Assembly: GCA_027886185.1 (NCBI GenBank)
Contig: WOAB01000619.1
Coordinates: 9,858,001 to 9,922,000 of the forward strand
Direction: 5' to 3'
Length of the DNA stretch: 64,000 bases
DNA from: Rheum nobile
Taxonomy: Eukaryota > Streptophyta > Magnoliopsida > Caryophyllales > Polygonaceae
Every line of letters begins with the position of its first letter. Positions within the stretch are counted from its first letter, which is position 1. Made by a program: the position numbers and the translations under genes. The notes beneath the pieces were generated by a model. It was given only the letters and a program-made list of their open reading frames with translations, had not been told where the DNA came from and searched no databases. Shown here piece by piece: positions 23,132 to 36,217 of the stretch.

Positions 23132-25216
23132 GGTCAACCAGAGAAGATTTTGGGTTGGCAAAATTCTTCTCGACATTGGTGTTTCGGGAACTGCACATGA
23201 CTTTTTCAATCAGATGAATTCACTGGCTTGGCTGGAGAATAACCAGTAATGACTCCTGAAACACTACTTTTTTTATTGTTATCCAAAGATGGTTGTCTGC
23301 GTTTAGTTGTTCATGGACAGATTTGTCATCATGTATTTCTCATTTCTGTACATAATACATCATACATTTCGATACTAAAAGATATTTGCATGTTTTCTAT
23401 AGGCTTTCTATTCCATTAAACTCGTCTGTTCCAGCAAATGTGCTTTCTTTAACCGGAAAGGCCCCTCTCAAGGTGTGCAATATGAGACTATTTATCCTAT
23501 CAGACCTTACACTTAATATGTATGCACACTTTCTAAACATGCTGAGAGCCAGTTGTTCCATACACATGGCCAATAATCTAATCCTCCTGCAGAATCTTGC
23601 TCCTCAAATTTTCTAAATTTACCATTTAATCACTTGATATGTTCTCAAACCTGTCTTGCTACTTAGGAAGTAGGAGTTCAGGCATTCAAGAATGAAGTTA
23701 GACTATCAGATTCCATGGATCCATATTTATGTACATGTTAATGACAATCATATAAAGACACGTTGAATGTAAGAACCCATGTAAAGCGAAACCGTGGATT
23801 ATTTTTTATTTGTTAAACGGGAAAAGTTTGACGATCAAGAAATCTACGAAGGAAAACCACTCCCTATGATAAAATACTCCCTCTCCTTTCTCTCATCGTA
23901 AGCTGTTTGGAACTTTGGGCGCTATATGTACTTTTTGAAACTGTCAGCATTATCTGAAATGATATTTTATTAGGTTACATATGCCTATTTCACTTATCAA
24001 TTAGATTCTATTATGTGGTGTATTCCTCTATGAATACTTGCTATCTTGCCTCGTGCTATTTGATATGCTTCATGTCCATGCCTGATCTCTTTCTCATCGG
24101 TTTTGGCGCACTCGTGAGCAACAACAACCACAGGCTTCATTTACTCAATCTCTGTCCTTTTGCACATTGTTTATTCCGACGACTCCTTCTTCTTGGTCCT
24201 CGAAATAATTTACTTAATACTGTGTGGTATTCTAAAACCTCGTTTTAATGTTGCGTTGAGAATTGGATTATCTGTTGTCTGCTCCCCAGATTCTCTTTGT
24301 ATCTGTAGTTTTCCCTTCCTCTTTGCTAGGATGCGTGTTTTGTGGGTTTTGAAAAATGAGGTGGGTTTTGGTTTAAAATCATGTCGCATTGTGGCCATTC
24401 CCTCTTCTTCTTCTTCTTCTTCTCTGTTTCCCCTTTGCAAGTGTACGATATTGTTTATCTGCTCCACATGTACGTGTTGGTGGTAATTTTTTAAGTGGCA
24501 TTTCTAGTGTTATCCCATTCGTCATTCTCTTATGTTTTGGTTCTTTTTAGCGCTGCATTCTTGAAAAGAGAAAAGTGAAATGATGCCCATCTATGCTTTG
24601 TTTTTGTTGCACCAGGCCTTGGTTGTGTAAACACTTTCTTTCAAGCTACGGTTTATATCTCTGACATGGGCTGATTGTATCTTTTCTTCTTTAGAATCAC
24701 ATACTCTCACCCAAAAAATCAATGTGGATTTGTTGTTATATTTGTGTATGGATAATAGAAATTAGCTAATCCACCAGTCTTCTGTAAAGATATATAATGT
24801 AAGAATGTCTTTTTGCTAATGCAAACAGGTTGTAAATGTTCTGGTTTTTTTTTTCCAGTGTATTACACATCCAGGCTTGTGTATCTACCTATCTATGCAT
24901 GTTTTTGATCTATGGATGCAGATAGATGATGATATGGACCTTCCATTTGCAAATTTGCAGTTTTAACCCAAATGTGGACATGGCCGGCAGAATGGGTTCT
25001 TTCACTCTTCGAAATGGATGTGATATAACAGTCAATCACCTTCAAGATGTGTTGTGCCTGCATCCACTACCTATTCATGATAGACTTGAAAGTAAGGGTT
25101 GTTTGACTCTCTCCATTACCTATCTGGAAGAAAGGCTCAGAATTTTAGTCCGTCAATTAGGATACTTTCATGAGGTTGTGAGGCTTCATACCAGTACTTA
25201 TCTGAAACGTAAGTGA
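23132..25216 (+). pseudogene. Exon-like fragments of an unidentified protein gene
   Basis: Three segments look like exons. 23132-23245 follows TTTCAG and precedes GTAATG; it reads FWVGKILLDIGVSGTAHDFF. 23403-23472 follows CTATAG and precedes GTGTGC; it reads LSIPLNSSVPANVLSLTGK. 24961-25216 follows TTTGCAG; it reads MAGRMGSFTLRNGCDITVN, then VLCLHPLPIHDRLESKG, and ends at a stop. Frames are consistent within each segment, but I did not recognise a family and could not find an intact start. The interior of the long intervening stretch is T-rich, with a TCT microsatellite at about 24402-24424. It may be a transcribed gene fragment or a decayed host gene. Confidence 0.35.
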
Positions 25217-25981
25217 TTCCAAGTTGTATGTACGTTTTGCTTATGGAGTACTTGCTGCTATATATTGCCTGCGTTTATAAAATAGTGATGGACTTGTTTG
25301 TTTTTTTAAGTATATAAGTTGTAGCTTTTGCCATGTCCAAAATGCATTCCTTTTCTAATTGTTCAAATGTGATGCAAATATTTGCTCAATCGTTTCAGTT
25401 CATAGAACTGCCATCGGTATAATTCATGGTACATTTCTTTGCTATTTATCCAAGAGTTACTTTCTTTCATGCTGTGCAAAATTATAAGCATTCTTTCAGA
25501 GCAAGTAACCGGATTTGGATTTTGCAAATTTGGATGGCAAAAAAATAGTAGACCATGAGTTAGGAATATGAATATTTCAGAAACGCAAATGCTTAGGTTT
25601 CTGAAATTTAGCAGGTTCGCTTGGCATGTTTTGCAGTATTAGGCTTTACTTTGGTGTAATGCAATGAATGTATTCATCTTGGATTCAAAGGAAAATTGAG
25701 TATAAACATGTTTATATATCCAGCGTTTAGCATCGTTTTCTTAACAGCCCCTTAAAAAAAAAACTTTGGGTAGAAAAGGCAACTCATATGAAGGCCTGCA
25801 ATGCTCTTCTTTTCAAGACTTAGGCAATAAGCCTAGGAGGTGGTAAAGTAGTGATCCTTGTACTGGATGGGATGGCATTACATGTGAAAGTAATTGTGTG
25901 GCTTGAGAATTCTCAAAACTATATTCATGGTTATACTTAATTATTTACTTCTACATCATACTATTATAACCCATTTGATAA

Positions 25982-26011
25982 TCTATACTAACATAAAAAG
26001 TTGACATAATG
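25982..26011 (+). other. Helitron-like 5' end (candidate)
   Basis: Begins TCTATACTAACATAAAAAG after an A, resembling plant Helitron 5' termini (TC followed by TATA and AAAG words). No Rep/helicase ORF follows. The match is by motif only. Confidence 0.35.
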
Positions 26012-26992
26012 TGACAATAAATGCCTTTAATTTTAAATTTAAATTAACCAATTTATCATATTTTTAATTTGAATAAATAAGCATTTTTACATAAATAAGA
26101 GCCAATTGCCTTTTTACCTCCCATCCACATACCTGTAATTACGTCTTCAATTTTATTAATTCATAATTAATATCCCCCTCTTTTAATTTTTGATTGTTTG
26201 CATCAATCAATATTTACATATTGTAAGCTTAAATCGTTTTCAAACATTTATTTAATTTTTCCTTGCATCATTATTTATTTATTTTTGATGCAATCCTTCT
26301 TAAAACAATTAAATGGCACTACAAGCCACCATTGATTTAAATTTAACTTCACAAACATTCAAATTTATAAAAGTAATCAAAAAATAATAAAGTCAAACAC
26401 ATATATTAGTTATCGTTCAGTTTTTTTTACGTCCTCATACTCACAAACTCATGTAACTCTTACATATATTAATTAGGTGATGATGATCAAATATTTATAG
26501 AGCCTTTCAATGTAGTTGAAAATTATCATGGATTTAGTGATTACGGGCTATTAAGGTTAACAATTGACATGTTTTACTTGCATCTTTTCAAATTCTCATT
26601 TTTTTCTCATTTTCTTTCAAATACCAACTGGGATGGGAATCAATACCTCTAATTTTTTAGTTGTAGTGAGGTTCAAGAATGCAAAATACAAAGAAGACAA
26701 GGCTTGGATCGAAAAGGAAGGTTATATATAGTTTAATATTTCGTCATTAACCTATATCAAGTAGACATGAAGGTTCTTTGTCATTCTGTTAATTTTCTTT
26801 TAATGTTAACTAAGTTATTCAAACTTTTTGAACATGTTCGAAGTTATCAATGATTGACTTAAAGGTATAACTTCGCAACAACCCTAAAAATACATAGATG
26901 TTGTGTATATATCTGTAATTTTTTAAACTAAGTTTTGTACTCTTTTTCTTAGTATATTTGAGTTTTCTAAAAAAAATGAGTATTGTAACATA

Positions 26993-27022
26993 TCTATAAA
27001 TATATAAAGTAGACTAAGGGTG
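26993..27022 (+). other. Helitron-like 5' end (candidate)
   Basis: TCTATAAATATATAAAGTAG preceded by A and followed by an AT-rich region. A close relative of the phrase (AAATATATAAAGTAGA, then a shared AATTAAT word) occurs at about 30466, so this start appears at least twice. It pairs conceptually with the Helitron-like 3' ends at 44151, 44512 and 46358. Confidence 0.45.
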
Positions 27023-30000
27023 CAATTAATTTCCAATAAATATGAAAAATTATCTCTTATTTTTTGTTAATCTTTCATTATAAACTAAATCATCTAATAT
27101 AGCTCAATGATTAAAGACACTCTCATAATACAAGAGGTCTAGGGTTCAATCCCCATTCTTAACAACTTTGTTTTTACTATTTTATCTTTTGTCCATTTAA
27201 TATGCCTCATAAATTCCATCTCATTTTATTTTTACATTCCACTATTAGTCAAATATTTTATTTTATCTCAATGGTTTAGTGAAGGAACTTCATAAAACAA
27301 AAAGTTGAAAGTTCAATTCTTCTTAGAAACAATTTAATTTTTGATATTTTTTCCTAAACCTAAGGAGTACTTATTTAATTTTTATAAATCAGCCACTAAA
27401 ATCTATAGTACTTGACAATTATCTCAATAAGTAAACCTAAAAGTAACATTAAAAAACCAAAAAAAGAAAAAACAAACCTAAAAAGGAAATACAAATACAT
27501 TTATTGTCTTCTTCATGCCAAAGGAAACAATATGAGATTTTTACCAGATGATAGACAATTTGAGGTGGTTTGGTAAATCACAATTAGAATTTATATTTTT
27601 ATTTGTTTTATGGTCTTCTTCATGTCTAGCTAAACAATTTCTTTTTTTACTACTCATAGTTACATATATAAATCAAAATCTCTATATAACATAAAAATAC
27701 ATAATTAAATGTAAAACAATATTTCAAAATTAAAACATTACAAATCCAAATAACATAATTCGAATATAAAAAATTGTATCCACTTGAGTATCAAAACAAA
27801 TATTGTATCCACCTTATCATGATTAAATTACAAATTATTTTAATGTAATAATTTAACTAATCACTTGAAAATTAAAATACTACTTACCTCATTCAAGTTA
27901 AAACAGGTCAATATAATCTTCATAAAACTCTCAAATCCACTACCAACATTCAAACTTAAACTCCTAATTTTAATGAATATATTGAATTTTTCATACTTAT
28001 TGTAATATTTTTTTCCATAACTCTAAACGACTACTTTTCAATTTTGACGTTACAAACCCAATTTAGTTCTAAAAACATTTAATTGTTTTTGTGTAAACTG
28101 GAATAATTTATAAAATTAAAATCAATGAATAATCATCAACTATCAAATTTAATATAGGGAGAAAACCAAGTTAATGGAAGATTATTTGGCAGGATAAGTT
28201 TGTCGCAAATGTTATCTTAGAAATGTAACTGATTTGAAAAAAATGTGTAACATATTCCCCTATTAAATTGTCTGAAATAAATAATAATTAATGTGTCACT
28301 TAAGAAAAAATATTATCAATAAAAGTATACATTTTGGATGAAGTAATTAAGAAGATGATTAGAACATGAAAAAATTACCATCGAATTACAACATCAAGAA
28401 ATTGAAAAGTTCATTATACTATTTGGTGATATACTTATATCAATGATAATTATGTCAACCTTAGTAACGTTCGGGTCATTCAAACTCACTTGGACATCAA
28501 CTTTGACGGAAAAAAAGTATATTTAAAAACGCTTGCATGGTCGTTCAAACTCACTTGCACATAGCGCTTCTATACATAAATTTATTTCATTTTATAAGGA
28601 AATGAACTCATTTAAGATATTAGATTAAAACATTATTTCAATTTATAGTAATATATTTTTTATGACCATTGCATCTTCATTATATGTTTCTAATGTCAAT
28701 TAATCACATTTAAATTATAGATCGTAACTTCTGCTTTTCATATTTCAAACTCCTAATTGATTAGAGGTTGGTTTAATGTAGATGACAAATGAATGTGACC
28801 ATAAAGAAAAATTTTACCTCTATATAAAGGTCATACATATACAAGACATCCATCCCAAAAAATAAAAGATCTCAATCCACATCTCCATTTTCTTATGATT
28901 TTCTTACACCTTATTCCTATAATTGCTTGAATTAAGTTTTTATATGGTTAGTTTATTGATATCTATTTTATGAGTTGTAATTGACATTTTGTATGTTTTG
29001 ATGTTCCCCATTTTATGAATTGAAATTTGAATTGATATTTATGTACTTTTTTGTTGATATTTTGTTCAGTGGCAAGTATAATCTCGATCTCTTGAGCACA
29101 TTATCACAATCCTCCTGAACTACTTATGCTCATTCACATGAGCTAAATTGAAAGCTTAAGCTATTTTATTAGCTCTATTTTTTTTTTCATTACACTTTTT
29201 CCCATAAATTCTTTAGCTTCAAGCCATAGTGATGATATTTAATTAATTATTTTTTAATTTTTTGTATAATAATAACCAAGACAATTATTACTATTCTTTA
29301 ACAACTTTAAAACTAAAAATATACATTTGTCAAATTTAGAATTTTGGTTGGTTTTGCATTCCTTGAGGTCATTTCCTATCAGTATCACAAAGTTGTATAT
29401 TTGATCAATTAGTAAACTTCTATTAGTAAAAAAAGAGCAATATGTTTTTATTCTTAAATGAGAAAGCTTTAATTGATCGTTGAATTATTTACATGGCTAC
29501 ATGCAATAACTATAATTAATTTACTAAATTGACAGAAATAATTGAGCTCATGAGTATATATATATATATATGATTATCGTGGTCGATGGTATTGTCATGA
29601 AGGGTTTTTTACAATATATGTACTAAGAAAAAGTTAAAGTTAACTTATATTATAATATTATTTAATTATCTAAACTTATTATGCAAAATAAGATATTCAT
29701 TAGATAATAGCTTAAGCAATAAGCATTTTTTCTTGCTATATGTTTACTACATACTCCATAGGAGTACAAGTTTGTATTCATATATATACATAATTGATCA
29801 TCAATGATTGTTATAATATCATCTATCTGTGTGACTCATTTGTTACTTCTGAAACATGTAGCCACGTTTAATAAATAGATATAAGTAACAAAAATTATGA
29901 TCATAACTTCTTAACAACATTCTATATGTCAATTAATTGTCGTATAACTTAACCGTTCGATAACCCTTTCAAATGCATGTTCATATCTAAAAAAATATTT

Positions 30001-30782
30001 TATAAATGGTGTGAATAATATGAAGACATACAAAATCAAATATAATAGATCATGACCTACTAAAGCTTATTACTATATACAATCAAAGTGAGACAATGCT
30101 ATCATGAGTAAATAATTTTTTTAGTTTCATACGATATTTGAGATCCATCTAAGAGTTGCAAATAAGATGTTTGATCTACTTAAAACCGTTTTAAACATGG
30201 TGATTGACAAAATAATAAGGTAACATATTCTAAATTGTTATTTATTCTCTACAATAGCATCTAAGTGTGTCTTTATCCATAAAAATCACAAATTCTCTAA
30301 CTTAGCTTGGTGAACAAAAATGAGTTGTTATTTGTGTACCTGTCATACTAAAATATTCAAATTTATGTGAATGTTTGTGTTGTTAAAGCTGAAAATGTTT
30401 AAAATAATTTTTTTAATTTCTTTTCTCTTTTAAAAACAGAAAACCAATAAATATATTATATATATAACAAATATATAAAGTAGATAAAATGTCCAATTAA
30501 TGCCCCTAAATTTAATGTATCCATCACAATTCAATGACTTTTTGTAATCTATAGAGTAAACAAATTATCCAATTAACAATGAATAATCTAAAATAGTTAC
30601 ATCTTCAATTTGTAAACGTGTGTAATATTTCTTTAGCAATGAATGCACCATGAATTAAACTTACAAAATAGTGATACGAAATTAGCATTCAAAATATAAA
30701 TGAAAAACAAATTATATAACCTACCAATTATATAACCTAACATAGTTACATATTCAATTTATAAACGTATGTAATATTTTTA

Positions 30783-30812
30783 TCTATATCTATAAAGATA
30801 TAAAGTAAGCTT
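30783..30812 (+). other. Helitron-like 5' end (candidate)
   Basis: TCTATATCTATAAAGATATA followed by AAGTAAGC, again with the TC...TATAAAG pattern. No coding region is attached. Confidence 0.4.
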
Positions 30813-32421
30813 TAAGTCAATGGTTATTTATGGTCATGTTTCACAATTATTGGTGTTGACTTCAGTTTTTATGTAATGCATATTTAGCAAGGTTAAATGA
30901 ATGTGTGATGAAATATCATACCAATTGCTTAGAAAGTGATGTGTAAATACAATAAAATGATGTTAGTGTTGTAATTGAGAAAAAAAAACAAATTATTATT
31001 CATAAAAATTACAAATATAGTTATTCTCTTCTTATCCTTAATCGCGTGATCCAATCAGCCGGTGAACCGTTTTCAATTTTTTTTGAATGAGGGGAGATTT
31101 GTACAAGTAAAACGGCTTGAAATTGGCTTAATACATTAAGTAAGAGCAATTAGTCGCTTAAATTGCATTAGCCAACCTTTTACATTCACCGCACTTTTTG
31201 CCTTCAAATAGAAATGAGGATTACTGGGAAAGGAAGTTTGATGATTTGAATTGCAGAAGCTCAAGAAATTAAGCAAAAGAGGAGTCGTCACATGTAGAAA
31301 TCCAACAACAAAATGGAGAGCTCGAGTAAGCACTATATAATGTATAAGTTTTAGTTTCACAAGCAATATATAATGTATATGTTTCATTTAGTATTTCGGA
31401 AAATTAATTTATGCGTAAAAAGATTTTATATTATATTGATATTTGTTGAATTTGTCAATATACTTTATTTCGGAAAAAGAAGTTGATCGAAATGTGGCCA
31501 AATGTGAAGCAGATCTAACACGAAGAAGATATGAGTTCAAAAGACAGAAGATTTGAGTTCAAGGGCACATCTAAAGGACTTTATACATTTTTAAAGTAAG
31601 AAGAATCAGTTTAAATTCTAACTTTATATAAAAAATAGCGTATATGTGTCTTTGATTAGTGTTCATGGAAACTAATTTACTTATAATAACTCTATATTGT
31701 CTTGACATATTCATCTTGAATTTGTTAATGTATTAGAGATCATGTATGTTTGATTGAATTGTAATATACAGCTTATACATGCTAAACTGTATTTAGCAAA
31801 TTTGATGTTTTTGGGATTGATTGAATTGTAGTATGTAGTTTCTATATAGAAAGTGATCAAACATATATATTCCTTTTTTTCCTATTTTTTATTTGTCTAT
31901 AAAAATATTTTACTATATCGTGATGTTTTCCATGTTAAATTATATATATATTATTAGAATATTTTGATAATTTAGCATTTTTAATAATTTTTTATTTACT
32001 TTATTAAAAGATCACACATAGGAAACATTAAATAAAATTACAGTAATTGAAAAATGTAGAATTGATGATGAGATAACAAGATAATCAATGTCAATTAATT
32101 TCATAACGCATATTCCTTATAAAAAATAATAAATTTGTCACAATATCAAATATTATTTTATTACATTAGTACTTTTTCCATATCTATATTTTTTATTGTA
32201 TTATAAAATTATTTACTTAAAAAACATATATTTTGAAAAGTTACAATGTGATCATATTAAATTAATAAGAATTTAAATTTGAAAATCACACTATTTATTT
32301 GGAAATGGTTGCAAAAAGGAAAAAACACCCATTATATAAAGAATATGAAATCTATCAATTAAACTCATTTGGGAAATAAAACACCACTATATGCATGAAA
32401 CAAATATTAACACATGCTAGA

Positions 32422-33323
32422 TGATATGAATATGGGTGGAATCATATTTGAAGAAGAGCAAAAACTTGAATCAAAGAAAGTGCTCGGATGTTGAAAGGTG
32501 ACAAAACCGAAGAATATGTCCCTCCGACACCTCCTCAGTATTTTCGCTATTTTGGGAGCTACAAATGTCCAATGGAGGTCCAAGAGTAGTCATTGGAAAT
32601 CTAAAAAAAAGGGTTACAACTCTCATGACAAATACTTCCACTAAATCTACCCCGAACAGCCCAGAAGTTACAGTCTTTAGTGGCAGTCCAGGAGAAGAGC
32701 CTCATGTTTAATTCACAATCATTTAAGGCAAGGGAGGCCAAGAAACAAAACATCAATTGGAAGTCATCAAGCCTCCTTCTGCTGCATTTAGGGGACCTAA
32801 TAATGTGAAGACTCTTCACCTTGATCAATATTAAATCCATGTCATTTGAAGAGTCTTCCAAGACAACCATCTTCAATGCCGGCCATCAAAGAGTCTCTAG
32901 TTTGTTCTCTATTTAAAGAGCTTTCTTCTACCATTGTAACGACGTCTAATATGAATTGAATCAAGCCTTAAACTGAGTGTTTTGTCAAGAGAATGTCTCC
33001 AATTCTTCTTGTTTGCTTGTGAGTAAGATCGAGTGTGCTCGTGCGTAATATCGAGCATGGATAAGCTTCTTTGAGTGAGTCATATCTCTAATTTGTTTGT
33101 CCTTGTGCAAGGCTTGAGTGGTGAGTCATATCCATGATATCATTGTTCACTTATCCCTTTCAATTTCCAGCAAAGAAACCCTTAAAAAAACGGATCCAAG
33201 GCCCAACAAAAAAAAAGCCTCGAAATCATCATTTTCAAGCACCGATCGTCTTTGTTGTCTTGTGATCGATTGAAGGCCGAAACTTCCTTGATACTGAGCA
33301 TACAACGATCCTATTTTTTATCA
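32422..33323 (+). repeat. 5' LTR of the small LTR element
   Basis: 902 bp, TGATATGAATATGGG to CTATTTTTTATCA. It is immediately followed by the primer site TGGTATCAGAGCC. Confidence 0.88.
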
Positions 33324-33324
33324 T

Positions 33325-33337
33325 TTGGTATCAGAGC
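33325..33337 (+). other. Primer-binding site (initiator Met tRNA)
   Basis: TGGTATCAGAGCC, two bases after the end of the 5' LTR. Confidence 0.85.
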
Positions 33338-33364
33338 CATATTCAAGGAAATTCAAAAGGAATC

Positions 33365-33760
33365 ATGTCAAGTCAAAGAGAGAACATGGTAAACGTCGTT
33401 GGTCAAATCCGACAAATGTTCCGAGAGGAAAGCGCAAGGATTTTTCAAGTGCAAGAGCGCATATTGTCTAAGATGAATGAGCACAACAATAACTTTTGGA
33501 GGAATATTGAGAAGCAGTTGATCCAACTTATTGATGATTCAAAAGTTCAGGCCATTCAAGAGGAGTCGCCAAAGGGGGCTACAACAAGGCTTGTCGAAGA
33601 ACCTATACAAATGGAAAAGCCGCTCGATCGTGATGAAGCGCCTATGGAAGAATCATGTGTGAGTTACATGCCCAAAGATGTTGAAGAGGAGCCAAGACTG
33701 AAAGTTGTTGAAGAGGAGCTAGAACTAAAAGAAAATGAGGCAAAGTGCCATTTTCAGTAA
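33365..33760 (+). CDS. Gag-like charged ORF of a non-autonomous retroelement
   Basis: 131 codons starting MSSQRENMVNVVGQIRQMF, 27 bp after the primer site, which is why I accept this ATG. The N-terminal half looks helical/coiled-coil (IRQMFREESARIFQVQERIL). The C-terminal half is very acidic (DVEEEPRLKVVEEELELKE). It ends at TAA (33758-33760). The same frame is open for another 129 codons beyond this stop, through the purine tract and into the right LTR, up to 34147. It could be a shrunken gag or an unrelated coding piece carried by the element. I cannot assign a Pfam family. Confidence 0.55.
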   Translation: MSSQRENMVNVVGQIRQMFREESARIFQVQERILSKMNEHNNNFWRNIEKQLIQLIDDSKVQAIQEESPKGATTRLVEEPIQMEKPLDRDEAPMEESCVSYMPKDVEEEPRLKVVEEELELKENEAKCHFQ

Positions 33761-34147
33761 CCACTTGTCAAAATCGTCACCGGGGAGGGAAAGGAAGGTG
33801 ATTCATATCTTCTAACTCTTGATGTGCGTGTGGATTCGAGGAAGAATCCTCTTAAAGGAGGAGAGGATGATATGAATATGGGTGGAATCATATTTGAAGA
33901 AGAGCAAAAACTTGAATCAAAGAAAGTGCTCGGATGTTGGAAGGTGACAAAACCGAAGAATTTGTCCCTCCGACACCTCCTCAGTATTTTGGCTATTTTG
34001 GGAGCTACAAATGTCCAATGGAGGTCCATGAGTAGTCATTGGAAAGCTAAAAGAAATGGTTACAACTCTCATGACAATTACTTCCACGAAATCTACCCCG
34101 AAGTTGCAGTCTTTAGCGGCAGTCCAGGAGAAGAGCCTTATGTTTAA
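33761..34147 (+). pseudogene. In-frame continuation of the ORF into the 3' LTR
   Basis: After the single TAA, the frame continues without interruption (VTGEGKEGDSYLLTLDVRVD, then MGGIIFEEEQKLESKKVLGC, then NLSLRHLLSILAILGATN) to a stop at 34145-34147. Sequence after 33868 lies in the LTR. In the left LTR the matching frame carries a stop where this one has Trp in GCWKV. This suggests that a longer protein once ended inside the LTR. Confidence 0.45.
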
Positions 34148-34758
34148 TTCACAATCATTTAAGGAAAGGGAGGTCAAGAAACAAGTCATCAATTGGAAGT
34201 CATCAAGCCTCCTTCTACTGCATTTAGGGAACCTAATAATGTGAAGACTCTTCACCTTGATCAATATTAAATCCATGCCATTTGAAGAGTCTTCCAAGAC
34301 AACCATCTTCAATGCCGATCATCACAGAGTCTCTAGTTTGTTCTCTATTTAAAGAGCTTTCTTCTACCATTGTAACGACATCTAATATGAATTGAATCAA
34401 GCCTTAAACTGAGTGTTTTGTTAAGAGAATGTCTCCAATTATTCTTGTTTGCTCGTGAGTAAGATCGAGTGTGCTCGTGCGTAATATCGAGCATGGATAA
34501 GCTTCTTTGAGTGAGTCATATCTCTAATTTGTTTGTTCTTGTTCAAGGCTTGAGTGGTGAGTCATATCCACGATATCCTTGTTCACTTATCCCTTTCAAT
34601 TTCCAGCAAAGAAACCCTTAAAAAATGGATCCAAGGCCCAACCAAAAAAAAGCCTCGAAATCATCATTTTCAAGCACCGATCGTCTTTGTTGTCTTGTGA
34701 TCGATTGAAGGCCGAAACTTCCTTGATACTGAGCATACAACGATCCTATTTCTCATCA
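33868..34758 (+). repeat. 3' LTR of the small LTR element
   Basis: 891 bp, TGATATGAATATGGG to CTATTTCTCATCA. Near-identical to 32422-33323, with scattered substitutions and a short indel near the GAACAGCCCAGAAG stretch that is present only in the left copy. Confidence 0.88.
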
Positions 34759-34845
34759 CTAGGACAACCATTATATAAAAATATGTATGTTATATCGTTG
34801 CTATTATTGAAGCAAAATCTTCAATGGACATGCATGGTAGGTCGC

Positions 34846-36196
34846 TACTTTGTAGGGTTTAACTAGGAGTTGTTCCTGGAGTTTTAGGTACCATTTGGAT
34901 GTGTTTAGAGCATAAGTTTGGAGAATGGAGTTGATGAGTAGAAGTGTGATTTGGTGGCATTGAAGAGCTTAAATGAAGACTTATGAAGATGGAGGCGAAG
35001 CCACAAGAGAAGACCAGGAGGCGAGAAGCAAAGGAGCAACAACGAGATTTCCGCGGGCGCGGAGAAGCTAGCCCCGATCGCGGAAATGCAAGACAGCGAC
35101 GACTCCAGAAGATTTTCCGCGGGCGCTGAAGTCACCGCCGCGGTCGCGGATACTGTTCATACACGCAGGAGCGAGATTTCGTCCGAAGATTTATTTTATT
35201 TTATTTCCTTTTATTTTATTTTATTTCTTTATTTCCTTTTAGATATTAATTCTTATCTTTAGAAATTAGGTTTTGTTAGTTTAGTAAGTTGGGTGCTCCC
35301 TAAGTTGGGTTCTATCTTTCTTCATCTTTTCCCTTTTCTTAGTTTAGTTCTTTGTTTTGTTTTTGGCTGGACAATTGAAGCCTTGGTTTGAATTTGATAT
35401 TGAGATTATTCCTTTCTTTATCTTTGAATGTTATGATTCTCTTGTGCTTCATCCTATTGAGTTTTATTGATTTCTCTAGCCTGATCACCTAGTTTTATTG
35501 GTATTATTCATACTGCAGGATTAGGGTTTTGAATTCTGTTAGTTGATCTAGTTCATCAATTGTTGTGATTAGTATTATTAATATTGGTTTCCCTAGCGTG
35601 ACAAACTAGTTGAGATTGGTATTATCTATAGTGTTAGTTCCCCTAATCTGGTCATCTTGTTGAGATTAATATTGTTCATCCCTAATTCAGAGTAGCAAAC
35701 ACGATTTACAGGAACGAGTTGTGAATGTTTATTGTGAAGAGAATTGATTGCATGTCGAGTACTGCGGGTCGTAGTATTGCATGAGCCTATCTATTCCTAA
35801 ACTTACTGCTACTGTTAGATTAATCTTGATGGTTTCTTGATTGTTTAATAGTTAGGGTTATCAGGACTGGTTGGACTGATAACTATTTCAGAACCGGGAT
35901 TAGGACATTCATGAGGATTGAGAACTAGGGATAATCAATGATTCATCAACCAAACTAAAGGTGGATATTTGTCTAGTTAAGCTTTCTATGTTTTATTTAT
36001 CGTTTTCTTAGTTAGATACAACCAAACCCCCCCCCCCCCCCCCCCCCCTTTGTCTTTGTTATCAATTGGTGAATGTTTTTGCAAACAGGATATATAACTT
36101 GATTCTATGTGGGATTCGACCCTTGCTTGCCTAATATACTTAGTTAGGTTTTTAAGGATTATTTTGTTTAGGTGCTCACGACTTTAACGCTTATCG
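34846..36196 (+). repeat. 5' LTR of the LARD-like element
   Basis: 1351 bp. It runs from TACTTTGTAGGGTTTAAC to CGACTTTAACGCTTATC. It contains GC-rich words CCGCGGGCG near 35050-35130 and a run of 22 C at 36027-36048. Confidence 0.85.
36027..36048. repeat. Poly-C tract (22 nt)
   Basis: 22 consecutive C in the left LTR. The equivalent site in the right LTR (42118-42124) has seven. Confidence 0.9.
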
Positions 36197-36199
36197 AAT

Positions 36200-36217
36200 T
36201 GGCGCCGTTGCCGGGGA
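36200..36217 (+). other. Primer-binding site (tRNA-Asp)
   Basis: TGGCGCCGTTGCCGGGGA, the exact complement of the 3' 18 nt (with CCA) of plant tRNA-Asp. The same tRNA 3' end is seen in the sequence at 61230-61247. Confidence 0.88.

Larger units (their letters stand above)
25217..32421. other. Long AT-rich, gene-poor stretch
   Basis: No credible coding frame in 7.2 kb. It contains several Helitron-like 5' starts (listed separately) and (AT)n runs, for example near 29553-29571. It probably consists of decayed Helitron and other repeat sequence. Confidence 0.5.
32422..34758 (+). mobile_element. Small non-autonomous LTR element with gag-like ORF
   Basis: Two direct LTRs (32422-33323 and 33868-34758) flank a 544-bp interior. 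An initiator-Met primer site (33325-33337) follows the left LTR and a purine tract (AAAGGAGGAGAGGA, ending at 33867) precedes the right one, so it is on the plus strand. Flanking pentamers CTAGA (32417-32421) and CTAGG (34759-34763) match 4 of 5. It has no protease, reverse transcriptase or integrase and must move in trans. The LTRs differ at only a few percent of sites by eye, so it is fairly young. Confidence 0.88.

Noticed and set aside
24160..24486. 108-codon frame with Ser run
   Set aside because: Part of a T-rich intron-like region. The Ser run is a TCT microsatellite.
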